Counted from the first letter of the stretch, positions 23,310-34,457 are shown. The stretch: 64,000 nt of DNA from Chaenocephalus aceratus (GCA_023974075.1 CM043798.1:22102441-22166440), one strand, 5' to 3'. The notes: generated from the sequence alone by a model not told the origin. Numbers and translations: made by a program.

Positions 23310-25673
23310 CAGCGGTCCCCAACCTTTTTTGCGCCACGGACCGTTTTAATGTCAGACAATATTGTCACGGACCGGCCTTTAAAAGGTGTGGCGGATAAAT
23401 ACACAAAATAAAATGATACAACCAGCATAAAAACTGTGGTATTTTCATAAATATAATATTAAACGTGAATCCACTGTGTACTCGTATGCAACTTATTATC
23501 AGCGACCTCGGAACATCGCACCAACAACATAACATGAGTAACATCTTCTCTGCCTCCTAACACTCTCTGGTCGCTATGGTAACGTTTAAAACATGCCTTC
23601 AAAATAAGATACAAACACAAAAACAAATATAAAGTGCATGAAAAATACAGCTCACCATAACGCTAATCAGTGGGAGCCCTGAGCTTGTTTCTCTGCAACG
23701 AGACGGTCCCATCTGGGGGTAATGGGAGACAATGACACCCGAAGTGTGTTGCTTATGTCCAGTCTACTCCGTAATTTTGTTTTGGTTGCTGTCACTGCAG
23801 AAAATCCCAGCTTCACACAAATAGGATGTCGGAAATGGCAACAGGGTTTTCAGTGCTGTTGTGGCTATCTCAGGGTATTCTGCCGTGACTTTAATCCAGA
23901 ACACCGGCAGAGTTGTTGTCTCGAACATACTTTTAAGTCCGCCGTCATTTGCGATCTCCAGCAGTTGATCTTCTTCTTGCGTAGACATGCTTGATTCACC
24001 TGGTTTGTTGACAAATGGGTCGCGGATCCATTTCTTGGCAGTTCGTGGGTCTTTTGTGGTTGGGAAGTAGCGCTCGAACTCTTTTAAAAGCAAAGACAGG
24101 TGATCATGCACCATCTGGGAGAATGAAAGCTCGGGCTCAGTCTCTTCCAAAATCCCCACGAATGTTTGAAACATGTCAAATATACCTCTGTTCACGCGCC
24201 GTTCCCACAAATCCAGTTTGGCTTTAAATGCAGCTACTTTATCTGCCAACTTGAAGGACAGTTGTCATTTTCCCCTGAAGTGACAGATTGAGTTCATTGA
24301 GCAGGTTGAATATGTCGCACAAGTAAGCGAGTTTTGCGACCCATTCCTCGTCACTGAAATGTGCTGCCAGCGGTGACTTCTTTTCTGAGAGAAATCTCTG
24401 CAGCGGCTCTCGTATTCAAACACTCTGGCCAGCGATCTCCCTCGGGATAACCATCTTATTTCTGTGTATAAGAGAAGGCGTCTGTGCTCCGCGTCCATCT
24501 CCTCACAAAGCTGCTCGAACAGGCGCGAGTTAAGGGCGTGTGCTTTGATGTGGTTAATAACTTTAACGACATCATTCAATTACGCTGTAAGTTCCGGTGC
24601 ATTTTTCGGCTAGCCAGCATTTCCCTGTGAATGACACAATGCGTAGGACTCACATTCAGGTGCAACTCCTTAATCCTAGTAGTTAACCAGACAGCCGTCC
24701 GGTCATGGCAGCAGCTCGTCTGTGCATATGCCGACACAAAAGGACCATTTCAGTTTTCCTGATATATAATCATCCAGCGACTTGAATAGTTCTGGCGGCT
24801 GTGGTTTGGTTGTTGTCATATCTGTAGACTCGTCAACCTGGAGTGCGTACCCACGGTGATGTATTAATCCTCTCCAACAATTGTGTCTCAATGTCCTCTG
24901 CTATTTTTCTCAATGCGCCGAGTGACGGTGCTAGCCGAAAGAGGCACCTGTGCTATCTTTTAACCGAGCCTCTCCTAGAAGTTCACGGCAAATGTCTATA
25001 GTGGCGGGCAGGATCAATTCTTCACCAATGGTGAATGCTTCTTAGCCTTAGCAATACGGTTAGCCACCAAGTATGATGCTCTCAGTACACTCGCATTTGT
25101 TGATGTGGCGGCCCTCAGAAATTGCTTCTGTCCTTCTCTTTGTTCATGCTTTTTTCTTTCAAATACTACTCCGAAGGCTTGTCTTTTAATGCAGGGTGCT
25201 TGGTCTCCAAGTGGCGAAGCAGTTTTGAAGGCTTCATTGCCTCATTAGAGAGCCGGTTGCCGCATATTATGCAGAGCGGGCTTGGTGCGCGGGCATCACC
25301 TGTCGCGATAAATACATATTTTAAGTAGGACTCCTGGTATTGTCTGTTAAATGCAGCTTTTTTTTTCTTGGAAGTCGTAGGCTCTTCTTCTGTCTCCTCA
25401 CTGGGCCTTTTTCCCTTCGCAAAAGAAAACTTTCCAAAGATGTTGTTTTTTTACTCATTTTGCTAGCTTGTGGGTTTCAGCAGCAACGGATTAGCGGCAT
25501 AGATGGATGTAACAGAGGGGAATCCGGTACATTTTCAAAATATAAAACATTGTTCAAACTCAGATTATAAATAAAACGGAAATACTGTAAAATTATTTAT
25601 TTTTTCTCTGCGCCCGGTACCAAATGACCCACGGACCGGTACCGGTCCGCGGCCCGGGGTTTGGGGACCCCTG
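23310..25673 (-). mobile_element. Charlie-like hAT transposon, nearly full length but decayed
   Basis: Ends are CAGCGGTCCCCAACC and GGTTTGGGGACCCCTG, matching the classic CAGGGGTCCCCAAACC hAT termini, with GC-rich subterminal CGGACCGG motifs on both sides. The flanks CTTTACAG (23302-23309) and CTTACAG (25674-25680) are an 8-bp TSD that has lost one T. DIRS copy 2 preserves the empty site (CTGTCCTTTACAGCTCTAGC, about 37237-37256), confirming the boundaries. It carries a minus-strand transposase pseudogene. Confidence 0.93.
23667..25458 (-). pseudogene. hAT (ZBED/Charlie-like) transposase pseudogene
   Basis: Read on the minus strand from an ATG at 25458 (MSKKTTSLESF) to a stop at 23667-23669 (AEKQAQGSH). 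In order I see an N-terminal zinc finger (CIICGNRLSNEAMKPSKLLR, then HLETKHP); ALQVDESTD, the catalytic-domain aspartate block; LYTEIRWLSRG, the insertion-domain Trp motif; and a C-terminal FWIKVTAEYPEIATTALKTL dimerisation region. Frames shift several times and stops occur between 25130 and 24700, so it cannot encode transposase. Similar genes were domesticated in vertebrates (ZBED and SCAND3-type), but nothing suggests that here. Confidence 0.85.
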
Positions 25674-26147
25674 CTTACAGCTCTAGCCGGCACTGTGCAT
25701 GCGCGTGACGGTGGAGCCTTCACGACTCCAGCTGGCACTGCGCATTGCGCGTGACGGTAGTGCCCTTAAAGCCCCAACCGGCATTGCCTGGATGCGTCAG
25801 CGCGAAAATGGTTTTATTTAAACACAAAGATGTGACATGTGTTTTATGCGGGACTTGAGGATGACGTTGAGGCATCTCTCGAGGCGGCGGGGACACGTTT
25901 AGAGCCGGGGAAAAGAACTTCCAGCTCTGTCCCAGAGGGGAGAAGGAGGGGCTGTCAGGCCGCTCGCTTCTCTTCCTCGACTGCTGGCCGAAAATTCTGG
26001 GTTGGCTGAGCCTGATGCTGCAGCCGGAACCGGAGATTTTTCTCGGGCAACCTTGCCCTTGTCTCCAGCCTGGGCTGGAGACTCGGGGTGGCTGCGACCT
26101 CTGCGTCTTCGGTGTTTTAAACCGAGCAGAGTTCGAGACAGCTTGGG

Positions 26148-26755
26148 TGTCGTGAGTATCTCCTGCTGTATGCTCCTTAGAGCCAGCTGAGATGTCACGC
26201 TTACGGCTCCAGCCGGCACTGCGCATGCGTGTGACGGTGGTGCCTTTACAGCTCCAGCCGGCACTGCGCGTACGCGTGGCGGTGGTGCCTTCACAGACCT
26301 GTCAATAATCCGCCTTTTGAGAGATGCCGTAGCTGCTCTCAAAAGGGGAGAAAAATTGGCGAGCTGCTTATTGGTTTTATTGATTTTCTTTTCATTATTT
26401 TTTTTAGCTGCGCCCTCGGCCTGAAGCCTGGATGCGTCAGCGGCAAATGTTTTTATGACAGAGGAATCAATCAACGTGTGACATGTGTTTGTGCGGAATT
26501 GAGGATGGTGTTTAGGCATCTCTTCGAGGCGGCGGGAAACACATTCACGGAGGGGAGAAGGAGGGGCTGTCAGGCCTTCTTCTTCCTCGACTGCTGGCCG
26601 AAAGTCTGGTTGGCTGAGCCTGAGCTGCAGCCGGAACCGGAGATTTTCTCGGCCAACTTGCCCTTGTCTCCAGCCTGGGCTGGGGACTCGGGGTGGGCTG
26701 CGACCTCTGCGTCTTCGGTGTTTTAAACCGAGCAGAGTTCGAGGCAGCTTGGGCA
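26148..26755. repeat. Second unit of a tandem duplication inside DIRS copy 1
   Basis: TGTCGTGAGTATCTCCTGCT begins at 22978 and again at 26148. The two units then share the CpG-rich array, the TTGAGAGATGCCGTAGCTGC stretch, the SAM-independent gag 3' end and the GTTTTAAACCGAGCAGAGTT stretch. The first unit runs 22978-26147 and contains the hAT, which is absent from the second. DIRS copy 2 has no such duplication. Confidence 0.8.
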
Positions 26756-27296
26756 GAGGACTGTTCATCCGAGTCAGACAGGAGGAACTCAGAGGTATCC
26801 TCTTCGTCCTCCATGTAGTCTAACTCTAGGACATCTTCCGCGGGTGAAACCATGGTGAGGTCCAGCCGGGAGCCCCAGCTTGGTAAAGCGTGGGGCCCCG
26901 TTCCCGCGTCCTCTGCCGCCACCGGGTCTCGGCCTGATATGGCGCGGGATTCCGGTTCTGCAGCTGTCGATGAGCCCCAGACCGACCCAGTGAGGGGCTC
27001 CATCTCTGCGGCGGACGCCCACGTGTCTTGATTGCCAGCCGGCAAACCAGGGACATGAGGGGGTCCTGTCCCGACAGGCTAGCTTGTTGTGCTAACCTTC
27101 GGCGGAGGCTCTTCATAGTGAAGCGGGCACAATGCCCGCACGAGCCGGGGTTGTCAATGGCCTCCTGGGCGTGTTCCAGCCCGAGGCAGGACGAACAGAT
27201 CTGGTGTGAGTCTGTGCCTGACACTTTCAACCCGCAGCCGCAGAGCCGAGCCTCCGAGTTCCTGACTCCTCTGGTGTGAGGGAGAGAGGCGTCCAT
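26545..27296 (-). pseudogene. DIRS gag-like protein, copy 1, truncated
   Basis: Starts at the ATG at 27296 (MDASLPHTRGVRNSEARLCG). It carries a Cys/His-rich N-terminus with CGCG, GTDSHQICSSCLGLEHA and CGHC, a pattern seen in DIRS gag proteins. The frame shifts near 27045 and resumes as a segment with the acidic stretch LELDYMEDEEDTSEF. Compared with copy 2, about 280 residues of the gag core are deleted: SDSDEQ is joined almost directly to SSAQAASNSARFKTPK. It retains the Arg/Pro-rich C-terminal region. Not functional. Confidence 0.8.
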
Positions 27297-27690
27297 CTCG
27301 TTCGCCGCGAGGCGTGGAGAGGACCCGCTCTTAACAGGTACGTCGAGAAAAAAGGTGTTACCAATCTGTCTTTAATCCGGAGAAAAAAGGACAGTATGGG
27401 TCTTTTTCCTCAAAGAAAAATACCGTGGTGTCGGCAGTGAGGGAAAAAACACAAGCTGGCAACGGGTGTGTTGCTAGCTTGAGAATCAAAACCTTACCTT
27501 AATTCCAGAGGAAGAACGGCGAGGTTGATTATAATACTAACTGGTGTGTTAGTACTATACTCTTCTGCGAGGCAGAATAGGGTAGCCGGCTAACGCCCGT
27601 CGACCGAAATTAGCTTTTGGTTCAGTCTGTGGACTGTTAAACTAGCCCGGCTACCATTAGAGATGTGCTCTGAAGCGAGAAGAGGTGTTT

Positions 27691-27863
27691 GAATGACGCA
27701 TGCGTCGTGGCGCAGGCTACTTATAGGGGGTGATTTCCCCTGACGTTGACGTCAAGATCACCAGCCAATCAGGATTGGCGTAATGAGATTGATGCTTCTG
27801 TTTGCTCCGCAATGAGGCGCATCCCATAGTGAGACATCGAACGGAGTGTTATGAATGAGAACT
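27691..27863. repeat. Right inverted terminal repeat and outer edge of DIRS copy 1
   Basis: GAATGACGCATGCGTCGTGG through CATCCCATAGTGAGACATC is the inverse of 19843-19988. The last 25 bases (CGAACGGAGTGTTATGAATG, then AGAACT) are the unique right edge, whose complement is found in the ICR. Confidence 0.88.
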
Positions 27864-29331
27864 GTGTTACTTGTCCATATAGACAGACAAAGTCATAGTT
27901 CAGTTTTTCATGGTGTGTTTTCTTTCTGGGAGAATACTAATCACCCTGCCCAGGCATGAGTCTTTGATCTTCATTAACTCTATTAACCTCAGAGGCATAG
28001 AAAATATTTCAATCACGCTGCCCGGGCACGGGAACACATGCTGGGCTGAATGATTGAAAGAAGCTGCTTATCACGAGACGACCTAATGACAGAGAGACTG
28101 TCGGGCTGGATAGCTGGCTGTGGCATAGAAAAGCAATTTTCCTCAGCATGTGAACTAAAATTGAAGTTGGCAAGTATTTTGTGACAAAAATGTAAGCATG
28201 GAGTAGGATGGTGTTTTGCTAAGGTTGTTAGTGCATTACTCCGGTGTTTGCTACATTATGGGGGTGCTATGGTGCTACATACTTCACCGCTGTCACAGCA
28301 GGTTGTTAGAGGGACATTATGTTGGTGAGATGAGTCAAACCTATTCTTGATTTTTGACAATGGTTGCTCGGGTGTTTGCCATGGTTGTTAGTGCATTTGG
28401 AGGCACATACGCTGAATTCAAGCCATTCTCACCTTCTCAATCCAAGGTGACAAACTTAAATTTACAAGACCACATCTGATCATTTTTATTATATTTTGTG
28501 TTGAAGTGTGCTTGTCAGGCAACACACACTATGTTCTTACTTAGTGTCTTCACTGTGACAAGCCACAGCTAATATTAGTATACTTATTATGGTTCTACCT
28601 TACTGATTTAACAATTGTGCCATATAGATTCAGCAAAATTCATCTTCTTTCAAGTATCCTTCAATTTCAATGTTCACTAGACAAAGTTACATAACAACAA
28701 CAAAAAAGAGTAGGGGAGAATTATTTTGAGTTTTATGATAAATTGTAAGTGTAATGGAATATGAGTAAAGTAGCAAAAAAAAAGGAAATTCAACAGTTAC
28801 TTATCTTAACATATTAAAGCAAAGGGAGATGCAAATAATTCTCCGTTCTGATTGGCTGGCGTGTCATTTTACATGCTGGAGAACTTGAGAGAGTTGTTTT
28901 CACTGTAGGGCGTTAATTATTTTATCCCTGCAACAAGATGGTGGTCTCATTTTCATGTTGCTCAACAGTCCCTCAGAGTCAAAGTGTGCCTTAAGCTTTG
29001 AAGTTAGGAGCAATTATGTAATGTTGCATTAAGCATTCAATCATGCTTTAAATGTCTACTTTAAATCTACACCATCACACAGTCACTTCAGCAATAGGCC
29101 CCACAAGGTTTATGTTTACTGGAGTCTGCGGTCTCCTAATAGGGCTCAGTTCATGGTAATCCCATGGGGCATGCAGATATTTATACCCCATTTATTGCTT
29201 TTGTAATAGGAATCTTATTAGTCAACACTGGAATGGTAATTTGCTGTTTATGTATGTGTGCCTACATTTGCATGTATGCATGTGCATTTGTCTCTGTTTC
29301 TGCAGTAAAAGCTTTAGCTTTAATACAGTAT
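27864..29331. other. No gene seen
   Basis: AT-rich DNA between DIRS copy 1 and the minisatellite. Around 28215-28410 there are loosely repeated GTTGTTAGTGCATT phrases, possibly an old diverged repeat. No supported gene. Confidence 0.5.
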
Positions 29332-29337
29332 TTACTT

Positions 29338-29975
29338 TAGGGTTTGCAGGACCCCCGGCAGAAGAGTAGTCGGCGGGACCCCCAATGGGACAGGACATGG
29401 AGTTGGCAGGACCCCCGGCAGGAGAGCAGTCGGCGGGACCTCTAACGGCACAGGACACAGGGTTGGCAGGACCCACGGCAGAAGAGTAGTTGGCGGGACC
29501 TCCAACAGGACAGGACTTAGGGTTGGCAGGACCCCCGGCAGAAGAGTAGTCGGCGGGACCTCCAACGGCACAGGACATGGGGTTGGCAGGACCCCTGGCA
29601 GAAGAGTAGTCTGCGGGACCTCCAACGGCACAGGACATAGGGTTGGCAGGACCCCCGGCAGAAGAGTAGTCGGCGGGGCCTCCAACGGCACAGGACACAG
29701 GGTTGGGAGGACCCCCGGCAGAAGAGTAGTCGGCGGGACCCCCAACAGGACAGGACATGGAGTTGGCAGAACCCCCGGCAGGAGAGCAGTCGGCGGGATC
29801 CCCAACGGGACAGAACATGGAGTTGGCAGAACCCCCGGCAGGAGAGCAGTCGGCGGGATCCCCAACGGGACAGGACATGGAGTTGGCAGAACCCCCGGAA
29901 GGAGAGCAGTCGGTGGGATCCCCAACGGGACAGGACATGGAGTTGGCAGGACCCCCAGCGGAACCTCCAACAGCA
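29338..29975. repeat. 60-bp minisatellite, about 10.5 units
   Basis: Units read approximately GGGTTGGCAGGACCCCCGGC, AGAAGAGTAGTCGGCGGGAC, CTCCAACGGCACAGGACATA, with variant bases. The period is exactly 60 across ten consecutive units. All three minus frames stay open through the array, giving rise to three overlapping long frames, of which at most one can be real. Confidence 0.97.
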
Positions 29976-30310
29976 CTTGAGTAGGGACTTGAGTGGGCAC
30001 TCGAGAGGAGACTTGATAGGGAACTCGAGAGGAGACCCGAGAGGGGACTCGAGAGGGAACTCGAGAGGGGACTCGAGAAGGAACTTGAGAGGGACTTGAG
30101 AGGGGACTTGAGAGAGGACTTGAGAGGGGAATTGAGAGAGGACTTGAGAGGGGACCTGAGAAGGAACTCGAGAGGAGACTTGAGAGGTAACTCGAGAGGG
30201 GACTGGAGAGGGGACCTGAGAGGGAACTCGAGAGGAAACTTGAGAGGGAACTGGAGAGGGGACTCGAGAGGAGACTTGAGAGGGGACTCGAGAAGAGACT
30301 CCGTGGACCT
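29976..30310. repeat. 12-bp minisatellite (GAGAGGGGACTC-type)
   Basis: A degenerate array of GAGAGGGGACTC/GAGAGGGAACTC/GAGAGGGGACTT units, adjoining the 60-bp array. On the minus strand it encodes Ser-Ser-Pro-Leu-type repeats. Confidence 0.93.
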
Positions 30311-30694
30311 CCAACAGGACAGTAGTCGGATCCCAGGAAAGGGTTAGAAGCTTGTGACAAGTCTTCAGGGCTACTTGTAAAAGTTTGTAGCCACTCAGGC
30401 AACAAGCTCCTGAGCCAGGGCTTGCGAGCAACCTCCCGGCGTGCCTCCTTCAAAGCAGCCTCTTTACCACGTCTAGATGAGGCGTTCTTCCAGGTGTAAA
30501 AAATGTACTCCAGAGAGTACCCAAGATATTCCGCCTGTGGGGCCAAAACATTAAAATCTTCTGAGTCCAAATTTGGTCGGTTCATTCTGATTGGGTGAAG
30601 CAGGTAGGACTCAAATGCAGAATTTAACGAAAAGCGAGCTTTATTAAATAATAAAAGCTGTGGCAAAAAAAGGCAGTATCCAAAATATCTACTG

Positions 30695-31483
30695 TAGGGA
30701 TGCACGATATTGGTTTTTTGAAACCGATACCGATAATAATATTATATATATATATTAAATGTACCTGTAGTTTTTGCACACCTGGTGGTAAAAAAAAGAC
30801 TAGTAGTGAGCAAATGACATGAGCATTACTACTATGAACAAAACAAAGCCAAGAACAGTTTTGACTCTTCAAAGTGACCATATTTATTTCCCCAAACAAA
30901 TCTGGCAAACTTCTTGCCTTTTTCAAAAGCCTCGTCGATAGGTAAAAGCCCCGGTGCCTTTGCAGCTGGCTTTGGATTCGCCGCTAGTTTAGCAGCGCAG
31001 GCGTCTTCGTACGCTGTTAACACACCATCGTAGCGATGGCGATGTTTCAGGTGACTAATCAGGTTGGAAGTATTATACTGTAGCTCGTTGCCTTTTTCCC
31101 TCCTCGTGGAACTTCTGCATTGCATTTGTTAATACAAATAGCAAGCAAACTATCTAACTCTCCATACTACCGACGACATGTTTGTTTACTGTCCTGGCTT
31201 CACGGCCGCACACCATTTACGTCACAGCCAGGCATGTGAAGGAAGCGCTGGATTTGTGAAAAACTCCCCTCTTCCTAAACCACTATACCACACTACTGGC
31301 AAAACGGGAGGAGCCGAGTGAAAAACAAGCGCCCCACAGCCCAATCCACCCACACCGCAGTATTTTTTTCTTTTTTTTTTACCCAAAAAATATATTGTAT
31401 ATTATCGGGGCTATTAATACTGTTATCGGGATTCCTAATATCGGACCGATAATTATCGGGCCGATAATTATCGTGCACCACTA
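30695..31483 (-). mobile_element. hAT-like element with BED-finger fragment, inside the LTR
   Basis: Starts TAGGGATGCACGATATTGG and ends CGATAATTATCGTGCACCACTA (inverted TGCACGATA core with CCGATAAT subterminal repeats). Flanks AAAATATC and AACATATC may be a diverged 8-bp TSD, with a few extra bases at the left junction, so the exact left end is uncertain. It interrupts the LTR sequence, which reads through on both sides (TATCCAAAA). Confidence 0.75.
30832..31125 (-). pseudogene. BED zinc-finger fragment of a hAT transposase
   Basis: The minus frame contains LQYNTSNLISHLKHRHRYDG, the C-terminal half of a BED finger (…NT..L..HL...H), followed by an Ala/Lys-rich linker. The rest of the transposase is absent. 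This is an internally deleted transposon remnant. Confidence 0.65.
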
Positions 31484-31724
31484 AACATATCCAAAACAAA
31501 CGAGCAGCACAAGGAACACAGACCGTGGCATAACATGGAGGAGAAACAATGAACCGACATGGAACACAGGGGAAGACTAGACTAAATACACAGAAGGGTA
31601 ATCACAGGACAAGACACAGCTGTGCAGGGGAGGGAGAAACACAAGGGCAACAGGTGAACACAATGAGACAATCAGACACACCAGGGAAACTAACGACAGG
31701 GAGGAGGACCAGACAAAACACAAG

Positions 31725-32912
31725 AGAGGCTTCTCAATACTCAAATTTCCCCTCCTCAACTCCTCGACTCCTCGGTCCTCCGGTAGTGACCCGGAAATGA
31801 ATTTCAGCGCGCCATTTTGAAGGACGTCTCATTTCTCTAAATGCACACCGAGGACCGAGGATCGAGCGTCGAGGAGGCTCTCTGGAGGAGCTATAACCGA
31901 GGATACACTGATGGTTCCTCCACGGCTCCTCCGCGGATGCATTTCCGGGAACGGTGGAGGCGTGACGCATGGCCGGACTTATCTCAGCCAATGACAGCTC
32001 TGCATGCATCCCCTGGATATTATTTTAGAAACTGCTCTCATCACAACGCGATGTTTACAGTGAGAACAGCTGTGAGGCCCGTGCAGAAAGCAGAGCAGTG
32101 TGTAAAATATATATCACTCAATATAACAGACCTACTCTCTTTATTTGCTTTAGTTTAGTAGATATCTACAAAGAGTCGATATTTTTCTAAGACCATTTAG
32201 TGCTTCACATAATAAAATACACAACGGCTGTAGCCTGATTATGCTTTAGGAGCTGTAGGTGTGTGTGCTACAGTGTGTAAGTGTGTGTGTGGTACAGTGT
32301 GTAGGTGCGTGTTGTACAGTGTGTAGGTGTGTGTTGTAGGCTACAGTGCGCAGATGCGGCGGACAGACAGGTCTCAGTTGGTTTGGTGTCCTCTGCTTAC
32401 TTTAAAGTTTTAATACTTGCAAATACAACTTTTGGCCCGTAATTTCAATTCCCCATTTCAGCGACCAGAGAGAGGGGGGGATATATCCAGTCTCTGATTG
32501 TGTTACGTTATTATGAGAGTGCTCTCATACTTTAAATTGCATATATTTATATAAATATATTTGTGTGTGTGTGACCGCATGCATCTGTAGCCTGTTATTG
32601 TCTCATTATACCGCACTCTCAATGAATTCAAGTAAATATGTGGGGGAACAATGTTCAGCTGATCTAACAGAGATTATAAAATATGACAAAACACTCGACA
32701 GCTGATGCAGCTGTTGCCACGTAATAATGAACGGACGTCGCTTTAATATGACCGCTCAGAGGAGAGGAGTTCTCATTTCTTTAAACGTCTGCTGCTTCCC
32801 CTCCTCTCTCCTCGGTTCCCCTCCTCGGTCCTCCGCTCGCATCTCCTGTGGGCGGGACTAAGTCGCGAGGAGGGGAGTCGAGGAGGGGAAATTTAAGAAT
32901 TGAGAAGCCTCT
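31725..32912. mobile_element. Non-autonomous DNA transposon with ~45-bp TIRs, inside the LTR
   Basis: Left end AGAGGCTTCTCAATACTCAA, then ATTTCCCCTCCTC; right end GAGGAGGGGAAATTTAAGAA, then TTGAGAAGCCTCT. Possible 3-bp duplication AAG on both sides. About 1.2 kb, with CpG-bearing ends (CTCCTCGACTCCTCGGTCC) and a GTGTGT-rich middle (about 32260-32340). No transposase is seen; superfamily unassigned. Confidence 0.8.
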
Positions 32913-33006
32913 AAGGAGGAAGACAAAACACCGAATTAACAGACTTATACAACCCATAACCAGACAGACAACACTACAACCGTAACTTAAACCTGGGAGT
33001 GTGACA

Positions 33007-34065
33007 GAAATAAGACTTTAAATGTCTGTTGGAAGCTGTCAGCTCTCTAAATGTGGAGGTGTTCATCAGTGGCCCTCTACCGCCAGTCAGAAGAGGAGTG
33101 GAGAGATTCAGAAGATTGTTTGCACTGAATAATGGCTGAATAATGGCACTGGCTTTCAACTGCCTGTACTGACCATTCTGTCCATTTTATTGACAATTTT
33201 AACTTTTTCTGTGACCGCAGACATCTTTTTAAGGCAGATGGAGTTTGCCTGAACAGGTCAGGAGTAAAATTGTGTATCTCTAACATATGCAACTGCCTGC
33301 ATCATCAATCTGTTCCCTCTGCCAAGGACAATCAACAAGAGGAAGCAAAACAAGAGAAAGACACAACACATCACGCAGAAAACCTTGAAGAAGTATCACT
33401 GCACCCGCCTGAGGAATGTCTTGATTATGGGAGACCTATGACACAAATGGTCATTTCATCCACCGCCCTTCACCCTCCCTATCACCTTCGAGGATACTCT
33501 TCCTTAACCCCCCAGCTCTCTCTACTCTCCGTTCACCCTTTCACCCTCGCCCAGCCTCCTGGAGTTTGACCACATGAAGGAGATACAGAGGGTTGACACC
33601 AAGTCCTTCCTGGAGATCAATGACCGCAAGAAGGCGATACTTTACCCCCGGCCCTCAACGACGCCCACCACAATCACCGAAGCAGAGACGCGCACCATCT
33701 CCCCCGTCTTCATCACCGTGCCTACTACGTCACCCACCCTTCAAGACAGCATCTGCGGTCTCCGAAGCCTGATAAGAAAATGTGTGTGTACAAAACACAG
33801 CAAACTCTAACTGATATGTGCTGGGTCCAGGCTCAAGGGCGTATGGCACTCTCAACTCTTTCCAGGACAAGCCGGGGCCCTGCCTGCCAGTAGCTTTGCT
33901 GATATCTGTGTTGATAGGTAATAGATTGAGAGTGGTGAATCAGCTTAGAAACAGGAAGCGCTCAAACGTTTGTATGAGTTTATCAAATTTAGCAGTGATT
34001 CCATGTCAGCCACAGCGTGTCACAACAAATCTGACTGATATTTAACAAACTTAAACTAGCTTTAT
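33007..34065 (+). pseudogene. L2 ORF1 remnant (esterase-type)
   Basis: Broken plus-strand frames include VFISGPLPPVRRGVERF, then FIDNFNFF and HLFKADGVCLNRSGVKLC. These match the C-terminal part of the SGNH-like esterase ORF1 of L2/CR1 LINEs (the DGxHLN-type motif is DGVCLN here, so the His is lost). Frameshifts and stops abound. Downstream sequence to 34045 is weakly conserved. Confidence 0.65.
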
Positions 34066-34370
34066 TAAATGTCAGGTCTTTGGCAGGAAAAACGTTTTTA
34101 TTCAATGATTTTATCACTGAGCACAATCTATAGGTTACTTACATAACCCCAGGTACTCAGAGTAACATGAAGTGAGATGTCTCACTATGGGATGCGCCTC
34201 ATCGCGGAGCAAACAGAAGCATCAATCTCATTACGCCAATCCTGATTGGCTGGTAATCTTGACGTCAACGTCAGGGGAAATCACCCCCTATAAGTAGCCT
34301 GCGCCACGACGCATGCGTCATTCAAAATAAGCACCTCTTCTCGCTTCACCATAGCAAGGAGGGCCGTCTG

Positions 34371-34457
34371 GTGAGACATCTCACTTCATGTTACTCTGAG
34401 ACTGGGGTTACGTAAGTAACCTATAGTTCTCATTCATAACACTCGTTCGATGTCTCA
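34371..34457. repeat. Internal complementary region of DIRS copy 2
   Basis: GTGAGACATCTCACTTCATG through AACCTATAG pairs with the left edge (34128-34186). TTCTCATTCATAACACTCGT through TCGATGTC corresponds to the right edge found only in copy 1. Here it is uninterrupted and supplies the empty site for the solo LTR in copy 1. Confidence 0.85.

Larger units (their letters stand above)
19794..27863 (-). mobile_element. DIRS-like tyrosine-recombinase retroelement, copy 1 (non-autonomous)
   Basis: Coding strand is minus: gag (27.3-26.5 kb), RNase H (22.7-22.2 kb), tyrosine recombinase (21.9-20.9 kb). Inverted terminal repeats are at 19843-19988 (left) and 27691-27838 (right). An internal complementary region follows the left repeat, the hallmark of the DIRS order. 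The left edge reads AACTATAGGTTACTTACG; the right edge ends TTATGAATGAGAACT. There is no target duplication, as expected for tyrosine-recombinase integration. No reverse transcriptase motif is found between RNase H and gag; a CpG-rich tandem array lies there instead. Nested inside are a solo LTR (20108-20792) and a hAT (23310-25673). Without them the element is about 5 kb. Confidence 0.9.
29332..30585 (-). pseudogene. Gag-like frame running into minisatellites
   Basis: After the LTR a frame reads LDSEDFNVLAPQAEYLGYSL, then a basic region (KNASSRRGKEAALKEARREV). It continues through Ser/Leu repeats (SSPLSS) and a 20-residue repeat containing GVLPTPCPVPLGIPPTALLP, to a stop at 29332. In related fish Gypsy leaders the frame starts with ATG-GACTC; here that codon is TTG, so the natural start appears lost. 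Both repeat units are multiples of three, so copy-number changes keep the frame. I infer a gag-type protein from position only; no CCHC knuckle is visible. Confidence 0.55.
29332..33006 (-). mobile_element. LTR retroelement remnant (Gypsy-like), minus strand, with nested insertions
   Basis: Read on the minus strand: an LTR starting TGTCACACTCCCAGG at 33006 and running to about 30586, then a leader and a gag-like frame into minisatellites ending near 29332. LTR features include TTTATTATTTAATAAAGCTC followed by TTAAATTCTGCATTTGAGTC, the R/U5 signature common in fish Gypsy LTRs. Removing two nested DNA transposons (30695-31483 and 31725-32912) leaves an LTR of about 440 bp. No protease, RT or integrase and no second LTR are found, so the element is truncated. 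Confidence 0.7.

Noticed and set aside
25899..26768. 289-codon minus frame
   Set aside because: It spans the array and the duplicated gag 3' end in DIRS copy 1 and mixes frames. It contains repeat-encoded Ala/Val/Pro runs and no independent domain.
29222..30431. 238- and 304-codon frames over the minisatellite
   Set aside because: All three minus frames are open through the 60-bp array. Only the frame continuous with the gag-like N-terminus has any support.
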